In this document: one piece after another, positions 7,178 through 12,251 of the stretch
How the letters are laid out: every line of letters begins with the position of its first letter
How positions within the stretch are numbered: the first letter of the stretch is position 1
Source: Prevotellaceae bacterium
GTDB taxonomy: Bacteria; Bacteroidota; Bacteroidia; Bacteroidales; UBA932
Direction: 5' to 3'
DNA length: 12,251 nt
NCBI GenBank assembly: GCA_031259225.1
Contig: JAIRLT010000228.1
Location: 1-12,251, forward strand
Program-made: the position numbers and the translations under genes
The notes under the pieces: model-generated
What the model was told of the DNA's origin: nothing
The model's input: the letters and a program-made list of their open reading frames with translations, nothing else
Database searches by the model: none

Positions 7178-7208
7178 GAGCCATGGCAAACGCATGAAAT
7201 TGGGGAGC

Positions 7209-7256
7209 AGCGCCTGATCACCTATGTGATGAGCACCTGATCACTTGTGTGTGGAG
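7209..7256. repeat. 23-bp imperfect direct repeat in the galE/dnaB divergent promoter region
   Basis: AGCGCCTGATCAC (7209-7221) recurs as AGCACCTGATCAC (7232-7244), 23 bp later, and a third unit starts AGCATG (7255). The sites contain TGATCA. ATCAC (7217-7221) can pair with GTGAT (7226-7230) around a 4-nt loop. The rest of the gap, up to the dnaB promoter, also has GCCGGATAACGGC (7292-7304) with GCCG/CGGC arms. These could be operator sites for a regulator of galE or dnaB, or repeat remnants. Confidence 0.4.
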
Positions 7257-7360
7257 CATGTCCAACACCTGCCCTAACGGGGCTGTGAAGCCGGATAACG
7301 GCACAATGTGCACGGCAAAACACAAAATTAAATGCGTAAACCCGGTGTTTAATACTTAAC

Positions 7361-7391
7361 TTTTTTTTCAATATTTAAATACTTATCTTTG
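7361..7391 (+). promoter_or_regulatory. Promoter of dnaB
   Basis: TATCTTTG at 7384-7391 is an exact -7 box. TTTT at 7361-7364 stands where the -33 TTTG is expected, 19 bp upstream. The box ends 29 nt before the dnaB ATG. A T8 run overlaps the -33 position. There is no Shine-Dalgarno sequence, only an A/T-rich leader. Confidence 0.65.
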
Positions 7392-7420
7392 TACAAACAT
7401 CCATTTTTAATATAGAATTT

Positions 7421-8944
7421 ATGGCAAAAATAACCAAACAGGCTCCCAAACTGCGCACTATTGACGCCATCGCTTTGGAAGCGGGAAAAATGCCGCCCCA
7501 TTCGCCCGACTTTGAAAAATCGGTACTGGGCGCATTGATGCTCGAAAAAGAAGCGATAGTGGAAGTACAGGAACTGTTGAAACCTGAGACCTTCTACAAT
7601 GAATTGCATGCAAAAATATTCCGCGCTATCCAGGAAATTAACTCGCGGCACGAGCCTATTGACATGCTCACTGTTGCCGAAGAACTGAAAAAGAAAGGCG
7701 AATTGGACGAAGTCGGGGGACCTTACTACCTCTCGCAACTGACGATGACGGTGAACTCGGCGGCGCATGTGGAATACCATGCCAAACTGTTAGCGCAAAA
7801 ATATATTCAACGGCAGTTAATCACTGCTTCCGCCAAAATACAGCGCCACGCCTTTGAAGAAGATGTCGTAGTAGATGAATTGCTGGACGACGCACAACAG
7901 GAGATTTTTAAAGTCGCCGAAGGAAATATCCACCGCGAAACGGAGCATGTCGGGGCGGTGGTGGCGAAAGCCATCAAAGAACTGGAAGCAGCGCAACTCC
8001 GGGACGACGGATTGAGCGGCGTGCCGTCGGGCTTTCCGGTGATTGACAACGTTACGCTGGGCTGGCAGGCGGCAGACATGGTTATTGTGGCGGCACGCCC
8101 CTCTATGGGAAAAACGGCTTTCGTACTTTCCATGGCACGCAACATGAGTATAGACCACAAAGTGCCTACTGCCTTTTTCTCGCTGGAAATGCCCTCTGTG
8201 CAGCTCGTAAAGCGGCTAATGATGAGCGAATCGGGTATTGAATCAAAAAAAATACGCGGCGGAACAAAACTGGCGGCACATGAATGGACGCAAATAGAAA
8301 CAAGTATCCGTAACCTCGTGGAAGCGCCCCTGTTTATTGATGATACGCCGGCGCTATCGATTTTTGAATTCCGCTCCAAAGCGCGCCGGCTGGTACTTTC
8401 GCACAACATAAAAATCATTATCATTGACTACCTGCAATTGATGACCGGTCCGCCGGAAACACAGAAAAGCATCCGGGAACAGGAGGTCTCCGCCATTTCA
8501 CGCGCCCTGAAATCCATTGCCAAAGAATTAAACGTGCCGATTATTGCGCTCTCGCAGTTGAACCGTTCGGTAGAAACGCGCGGCGGGAATAAACGCCCGC
8601 AATTAAGCGACCTCCGTGAATCCGGCGCTATCGAACAGGACGCCGACCTGGTATTATTCATCCACCGTCCCGCATATTATGGTCTCACGGAAGACGAAAA
8701 TCATGAGTCCACAAAAGACCTCGCGGAAATTATTATCGCCAAACACCGCAATGGCGAAACAAGGGATGTTAAATTAAAATTCTCACAGGCAAAATTTACG
8801 GACTGGGATGAACCGGCTTGGCAGGGCGATGCGGCGTACCCAACCACTGTTACAACGACGACCCTTATTCCGTCAAAAATGAATTATAATAAAGACTTTG
8901 ATTTACCACCGGAGTCCCCATCCGGCGAACAGGCTCCATTCTAA
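7421..8944 (+). CDS. dnaB: Replicative DNA helicase
   Basis: Encodes 507 aa of the hexameric helicase that unwinds DNA ahead of the replication fork and recruits primase. The N-terminal domain (about residues 25-130) has the usual opening in which FEKSVLGALML is recognisable. A linker leads to the RecA-type ATPase: Walker A ARPSMGKT (225-232, Lys231), SLEM shortly after, Walker B IIIIDYLQL (332-340, Asp336), the SQLNRSVE segment, and the late KHRNGETRDVKLKF region with the arginine-finger area. The protein is somewhat longer than the 471-aa E. coli DnaB, mostly through a Gly/Pro/Ser-rich C-terminal tail after about residue 465. No intein is present at the ATPase motifs. The gene has its own promoter and leads into ispD 12 bp after its stop, so the two are probably one transcript. 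Confidence 0.98.
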   Translation: MAKITKQAPKLRTIDAIALEAGKMPPHSPDFEKSVLGALMLEKEAIVEVQELLKPETFYNELHAKIFRAIQEINSRHEPIDMLTVAEELKKKGELDEVGGPYYLSQLTMTVNSAAHVEYHAKLLAQKYIQRQLITASAKIQRHAFEEDVVVDELLDDAQQEIFKVAEGNIHRETEHVGAVVAKAIKELEAAQLRDDGLSGVPSGFPVIDNVTLGWQAADMVIVAARPSMGKTAFVLSMARNMSIDHKVPTAFFSLEMPSVQLVKRLMMSESGIESKKIRGGTKLAAHEWTQIETSIRNLVEAPLFIDDTPALSIFEFRSKARRLVLSHNIKIIIIDYLQLMTGPPETQKSIREQEVSAISRALKSIAKELNVPIIALSQLNRSVETRGGNKRPQLSDLRESGAIEQDADLVLFIHRPAYYGLTEDENHESTKDLAEIIIAKHRNGETRDVKLKFSQAKFTDWDEPAWQGDAAYPTTVTTTTLIPSKMNYNKDFDLPPESPSGEQAPF

Positions 8945-8956
8945 ACACAACGGGCA

Positions 8957-9631
8957 ATGAAACGTTCGGTGATTATAGTGGCAGGCGGTAGCGGGCAGCG
9001 TATGGGCGCACAAATGCCCAAACAATTCTTATTGCTTGCAGGAATGCCTGTGCTGATGCACGCCATCCGCCAATTCCATTGTTTTGACCCCGGCATGCCG
9101 CTGGTAGTGGCATTGCCGCCGGCGCATATTTCCACATGGACGCAACTCTGCGCCGAACACCGCTTCACGATACCGCATACCGTAACCGCCGGTGGCGGCA
9201 CACGGTTCGACTCCGTGAAAAAAGCGCTCCATGCCTTACCCGGAACGGACTGGATAGCCGTACATGACGGCGTACGCCCGCTGGTTTCGCCGGCGCTGAT
9301 TGCCCGCTGCTTTGAAACAGCTTTGAAACACGGCGCCGCAGTGCCCGTTATTCCCCTGTCCAATTCCCTCCGCATGCTGGAAGCCGGCGGCAACCATAGC
9401 GTGTTGCGCGAAAACTATTGCATTGTACAAACCCCGCAAATCTTCCGCGCCAGATGGTTGAAAAATGCTTACCGCGCGCCCTGCTGCCCGTCATTCACCG
9501 ACGACGCTTCCGTCGTAGAAGCCGCAGGATACAAAATCGCCCTCGCCGAAGGCAGCCGCGAAAACATAAAAATCACCGAACCGGTAGACTTGAAAATAGC
9601 GGAACTGCTGGTTCCGGGTTTCTGTTCTTGA
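8957..9631 (+). CDS. ispD: 2-C-methyl-D-erythritol 4-phosphate cytidylyltransferase
   Basis: Encodes 224 aa. This enzyme joins CTP and methylerythritol phosphate to give CDP-methylerythritol, the third step of the non-mevalonate isoprenoid pathway in the cytoplasm. Visible motifs: the nucleotide-binding loop AGGSGQRMG (9-17, Arg15), PKQFL (21-25, Lys22), GGGTRFDSV (79-87), HDGVRPLVS (103-111), QTPQIF (158-163), TDDAS (181-185) and ENIKITEP (202-209) near the end. Length is typical for the single-domain form; there is no fused IspF domain. The start is 12 bp after the dnaB stop with no promoter box between, so it is probably read with dnaB. It is convergent with dxs, which performs the first step of the same pathway. 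No clear terminator separates the two 3' ends. Confidence 0.96.
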   Translation: MKRSVIIVAGGSGQRMGAQMPKQFLLLAGMPVLMHAIRQFHCFDPGMPLVVALPPAHISTWTQLCAEHRFTIPHTVTAGGGTRFDSVKKALHALPGTDWIAVHDGVRPLVSPALIARCFETALKHGAAVPVIPLSNSLRMLEAGGNHSVLRENYCIVQTPQIFRARWLKNAYRAPCCPSFTDDASVVEAAGYKIALAEGSRENIKITEPVDLKIAELLVPGFCS

Positions 9632-9677
9632 TAAAAAAATTATGGATATATAAACCTGAAACGGCGATGTACCGTCC

Positions 9678-9710
9678 AATTCTTAATTCCTAATTCTTAA
9701 TTCCCAATTC
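9678..9710. repeat. AATTCYT heptamer array overlapping the dxs 3' end
   Basis: Four heptamers, AATTCTT, AATTCCT, AATTCTT and AATTCCC, plus AATTC fill 9678-9710. It is the same family as 1131-1165, without an adjacent palindrome. Positions 9690-9710 are coding for dxs: they give the stop codon and the last six residues, ELGIKN, on the minus strand. Confidence 0.9.
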
Positions 9711-11558
9711 ATATTTGATGCTGTGGTAAATGCTGTCGGCGTCGAAGCCGCACTGCGCCTGCAATTGCGCAATGGAACCGTGTTCCACAAAATGGTCGGG
9801 GATACCCATCCGGATAATTTTAGCGGTATAATGGTGGGTCGTGAAAAATTCCGAGACCGCCCCCCCGAGCCCGCCGTTCACCGTGCCGTTTTCGAGGGTA
9901 ATGACCGTAGGAAATTTCTTTCCTGCTTCGTGTAATACCGCTTCATCTATGGGTTTCAGGAAGCGCATGTCGTAATGTTGGACGGAAATATTTTCGCCGG
10001 CTAACCGCTCTATCGCCGCCGCCGCTTTATTTCCAATGTCGCCGATACTCAATAGCGCAAGGTCGTTGCCTTCGCGCAACCGGCGCGCTTTGCCAAGGGG
10101 TATTGTTTCAAAAGGGCGTTTCCAGTCCAACCCTGCGCCACAACCGCGCGGGTAGCGGATCACGGTGGCGTGCATACCGGGAAGCTGCGCGGTGTAAAGC
10201 ATGTTGCGCAATTCCACTTCATTCATCGGCGCAAAAATAACGAGGTTCGGAATACAGCGGAAATATGCCAAATCGTAAGCGCCATGATGCGTAGCGCCAT
10301 CTTCGCCGACCAATCCGCCGCGGTCTAAACAGAAAACCACCTGTAGGTTTTGCAACGCCACATCATGTATCACCTGGTCGTAGGCGCGCTGCATGAACGA
10401 CGAGTAAATATTGCAATAGGGAACCATACCGGCAATAGCCAGCCCCGACGAGAATGTTACGGCATGCTGTTCGGCAATGCCTACGTCGAACACGCGGTGG
10501 GGCATTTTCTCCATCATCAGGTTGAGCGAGCAGCCGGTGGGCATTGCCGGCGTGATGCCAATGATTTTCGGGTTTTGTATGGCAAGTTCTATCAGGGTTT
10601 CGCCGAATACATCCTGGTAGCGCGCTGCACCGCCCGACGGGAGGCGTTCGCCGGTTTCCTTGTCATACATGCCGGGCGCGTGCCACAGTATCTGGTCTTC
10701 TTCGGCTGGTTTATATCCTTTTCCTTTGGTCGTGATAATATGTAAAACCTTTGGTCCCTCTATATTTTTCAATGCCTGCAAGGTTTTGGTAAGTTGCCGG
10801 ATGTCGTGCCCGTCCACCGGACCGAAGTACCGGAAGCCTAAAGCTTCAAAAAGGTTGCTATTACGTAAAACCGCTATTTTTGTAGTGTTCACAAACTTTT
10901 GCACCATACGGCGGATAATATTATTGCCGAAAAAATTCCACACCTTTGCTTTGAATTTGTTGTAGCGTACCGAAGTGGTCAGTTTCAACAGGTAGTTATG
11001 CACTGCACCGACATTCTTGTCTATCGACATATTATTATCGTTCACCACCACCAGGATATTGGCTTTGGATGCGCCGGCATTATTCATGCCTTCAAATGCC
11101 ACACCGCCGCCAAGTGCGCCGTCGCCAATTACGGCAATGGCTTGCCGGCGGACGCCCTGCATTTTCGCAGCCGTAGCAATGCCCAGCGCCGCCGACACCG
11201 ACACCGATGCATGACCGCCGCCAAAGGCGTCATATTCGCTTTCGCTGGTTTTCGGGAAGCCGCTGATGCCGCCATACGAGCGGTTGGTAGAGAAAACGTC
11301 GCGGCGACCGGTGAGTATTTTATGTGCGTATGCCTGATGTCCCACATCCCAAATCAGTTTGTCACCGGGCGTGTCGAACACGTAGTGCAATGCCACCGTA
11401 AGTTCTATCACGCCCAGGCTTGCGCCTAAATGTCCCGGATTTTTCGAACACTGATAAATGATAAATTCGCGCAATTCTTCCGACAACTGCATTAATTCTT
11501 CAAGCGTCAGTTTCCGCAGGTCGGACGGGCTGTCTATATTGGCTAATAAGGATGACAT
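9690..11558 (-). CDS. dxs: 1-deoxy-D-xylulose-5-phosphate synthase
   Basis: Encodes 622 aa. This thiamine-diphosphate enzyme condenses pyruvate and glyceraldehyde 3-phosphate, the first and usually limiting step of the non-mevalonate isoprenoid pathway. Numbering from the ATG at 11558: PGHLGASLG (41-49), DVGHQAYAHK (71-80), GGGHASVSVS (113-122), the cofactor motif running from GDGALGG (145-151) to NDN (173-175), the catalytic Glu363 in AEQHAVTF, DRGGLVGEDGATHHG (412-426) and a later YPRG. All domains are present and length is normal. A TTG two codons upstream (11564) is in frame, but ATG is the likelier start. The C-terminus ELGIKN and the TAG stop are encoded by a dispersed heptamer repeat. 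The gene is monocistronic here, with its own promoter, and convergent with ispD. Confidence 0.97.
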   Translation of the reverse strand: MSSLLANIDSPSDLRKLTLEELMQLSEELREFIIYQCSKNPGHLGASLGVIELTVALHYVFDTPGDKLIWDVGHQAYAHKILTGRRDVFSTNRSYGGISGFPKTSESEYDAFGGGHASVSVSAALGIATAAKMQGVRRQAIAVIGDGALGGGVAFEGMNNAGASKANILVVVNDNNMSIDKNVGAVHNYLLKLTTSVRYNKFKAKVWNFFGNNIIRRMVQKFVNTTKIAVLRNSNLFEALGFRYFGPVDGHDIRQLTKTLQALKNIEGPKVLHIITTKGKGYKPAEEDQILWHAPGMYDKETGERLPSGGAARYQDVFGETLIELAIQNPKIIGITPAMPTGCSLNLMMEKMPHRVFDVGIAEQHAVTFSSGLAIAGMVPYCNIYSSFMQRAYDQVIHDVALQNLQVVFCLDRGGLVGEDGATHHGAYDLAYFRCIPNLVIFAPMNEVELRNMLYTAQLPGMHATVIRYPRGCGAGLDWKRPFETIPLGKARRLREGNDLALLSIGDIGNKAAAAIERLAGENISVQHYDMRFLKPIDEAVLHEAGKKFPTVITLENGTVNGGLGGAVSEFFTTHHYTAKIIRMGIPDHFVEHGSIAQLQAQCGFDADSIYHSIKYELGIKN

Positions 11559-11575
11559 GTTCAAATTTTAGTATG

Positions 11576-11583
11576 CAAAAGTA
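11576..11583 (-). promoter_or_regulatory. -7 box of the dxs promoter
   Basis: On the minus strand this reads TACTTTTG, a match to TAnnTTTG, 17 nt before the dxs ATG. A -33 TTTG is not at the ideal spacing; the nearest (forward CAAA at 11596-11599) is only 12 bp away. The downstream spacing is similar to that of galE. Confidence 0.5.
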
Positions 11584-11609
11584 CGGAATAATTTTCAAAT
11601 AAAAGTGCA

Positions 11610-11660
11610 TTAAGAATTAGGAATAGTGGTTAATGCTGGACAATTAAGAATTATGAATTT
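11610..11660. repeat. Degenerate AATTCYT heptamer fragments, minus orientation
   Basis: TTAAGAATTAGGAAT (11610-11624) and ATTAAGAATTATGAATTT (11643-11660) are reverse-complement pieces of the AATTCTT/AATTCCT family, split by an unrelated 18-bp spacer. This stretch behind the dxs promoter shows no coding potential. Confidence 0.6.
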
Positions 11661-11680
11661 CTTCTTTGCACCCAGTTTTT

Positions 11681-11870
11681 AGTCGTAAGTCATAAGTCGT
11701 AAGTCATAAGTCGGCTGTCGCGCCAGCACAATTCCCAATTTCTGATTTCTAATTTCTGATTGGCTGGCGCGCCAGCCATTTTCTAATTTCTAATTTCTGA
11801 TTTCTAATTTCTGATTGGCTGACGCGCCAGCCAATTAGTCACATTAAACAATTAGTCACATTAGCACATT
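11681..11870. repeat. Composite repeat with palindrome copies 5, 6 and 7
   Basis: In order: AGTCGTA/AGTCATA heptamers (11681-11712); GGCTGTCGCGCCAGCA (11713-11728); AATTCCC then AATTTCT/GATTTCT heptamers (11730-11761); the perfect palindrome GGCTGGCGCGCCAGCC (11762-11777); more AATTTCT/GATTTCT heptamers (11778-11816); GGCTGACGCGCCAGCC (11817-11832); and the 17-mer block (11832-11870). The last part is identical over 48 bp to 6071-6118. The order AAGTCATAAG, palindrome, AATTC also occurs at 1103-1135. No gene is seen between the dxs start and about 11913. Confidence 0.9.
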
Positions 11871-11913
11871 GAACATCACCACCCCGCGCACCCGGAACCT
11901 ACCGGTTTCTTGG

Positions 11914-12251
11914 ATGTTTAATTTTACCCCTCCGGCAAATCTCCCAAGCATTTCGTATAACTATCCAAAGGTTTCGTATAGAGATCCAATAGTTTCGGAT
12001 AACGATCCAAAGGTTTCGTATAACTATCTGAAGGTTTCGTTTAGCTCACCGAAAGCTTCGTTTAGCTCACCGAAAGCTTCGTTTAGCTCACCGAAAGCTT
12101 CGTTTAGCTCACCGAAGGTTTCGTTTAGCTCACCGAAAGCTTCGTTTAGCTCACCGAAAGCTTCGTTTAGCTCACCGAAAGCTTCGTTTAGCTCACCGAA
12201 AGCTTCGTTTAGCTCACCGAAAGCTTCGTTTAGCTCACCGAAAGCTTCGTT
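11914..12251 (+). CDS. Possible heptapeptide-repeat protein, cut by the window edge
   Basis: I do not recognise this as a known gene. A frame opens after a stop at 11845-11847, has its first ATG at 11914, and stays open to the window edge (at least 112 codons). After MFNFTPPANLPS it reads as heptapeptides: ISYNYPK, VSYRDPI, VSDNDPK, VSYNYLK, VSFSSPK, then mostly ASFSSPK. It is the only frame open through the four diverged units as well as the uniform ones. That is weak support, because a stop-free 21-bp unit keeps a frame open automatically. Against it: no signal peptide, no clear promoter or ribosome site, and the start borders a repeat mosaic. Rival reading: a minus-strand gene entering from the right with repeats of EAFGELN and a stop at 12024-12026. 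It may also be non-coding. Confidence 0.3.
   Translation, partial: MFNFTPPANLPSISYNYPKVSYRDPIVSDNDPKVSYNYLKVSFSSPKASFSSPKASFSSPKASFSSPKVSFSSPKASFSSPKASFSSPKASFSSPKASFSSPKASFSSPKAS
11950..12251. repeat. 21-bp tandem repeat array running off the window
   Basis: Fourteen full units and part of a fifteenth lie head to tail with no spacers. The first four (11950, 11971, 11992, 12013) are diverged, resembling GTTTCGTATAACTATCCAAAG. From 12034 on, ten units are nearly identical to GCTTCGTTTAGCTCACCGAAA and differ only at the second base (C or T, at 12034 and 12118) and the last base (G at 12117). The gradient from diverged to uniform suggests recent expansion on the right. Each uniform unit junction contains CGAAAGCTTCG, a possible small hairpin. 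With no spacers it is not a CRISPR array. Confidence 0.95.

Noticed and set aside
7132..7221. N-terminal extension of galE by 30 residues
   Set aside because: The nucleotide-binding strand starts at residue 5 from the ATG at 7131, and an exact -7 promoter box lies inside the extension.
7200..7383. Small gene or RNA in the galE/dnaB gap
   Set aside because: No frame of useful length and no stable long hairpin or tRNA-like fold could be seen; only short dyads and the 23-bp repeat.
9632..9677. Terminator between convergent ispD and dxs
   Set aside because: An A7 run (9632-9639 region) and a 4-bp stem (9661-9675) are present but are not placed together as a hairpin followed by a T-run for either gene.
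11559..11564. TTG start for dxs two codons upstream of the ATG
   Set aside because: It is possible but not preferred: an ATG is available two codons later and nothing favours the TTG.
11950..12251. 21-bp array as a CRISPR
   Set aside because: Units are head to tail with no spacers and no cas genes are present.

Overview
The window looks like chromosomal DNA from a member of the Bacteroidota, probably Bacteroidales-like. Three genes (dnaE, galE, dnaB) have an exact TATCTTTG, and dxs has TACTTTTG, at the place of the Bacteroidota -7 box (TAnnTTTG). Starts lack clear Shine-Dalgarno sequences, and the protein families fit. No rRNA, tRNA, phage, transposase or CRISPR was seen. The species cannot be named from this sequence.

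Layout. 1-382 is a gene-free mosaic of dispersed repeats. It is followed by a strong hairpin terminator (383-422) and a peptide-deformylase-like lipoprotein gene (491-1099, +). After a second repeat mosaic come dnaE (1300-4923, +) and a WecA/TagO-type glycosyl-1-phosphate transferase gene (4957-6024, +). A gap made wholly of repeats separates these from convergent galE (6109-7131, -). galE and dnaB (7421-8944, +) are divergent across a 289-bp promoter region. ispD (8957-9631, +) follows dnaB closely and faces dxs (9690-11558, -). The right end (11584-11880) is another repeat mosaic. It leads into a 21-bp tandem array (11950 to the window edge) that is open in one forward frame as a heptapeptide repeat.

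Gene roles. dnaE and dnaB encode the replicative polymerase and helicase. dxs and ispD encode steps 1 and 3 of the non-mevalonate isoprenoid pathway, which supplies the polyprenyl carrier used by the WecA-type enzyme. galE supplies UDP-hexoses for glycans. These are housekeeping genes and all six core genes look intact.

The unusual content lies between the genes. Seven copies of a 16-bp palindrome, consensus GGCTGGCGCGCCAGCC, occur only in gaps. They usually join two different short-period (7, 8 or 17 bp) tandem words, and those words are reused in different combinations. The same words run into coding sequence and supply the last codons and stops of galE and dxs. Other items of note are an exported-looking peptide deformylase, a tetraloop-capped terminator with no gene before it, and the 21-bp array.
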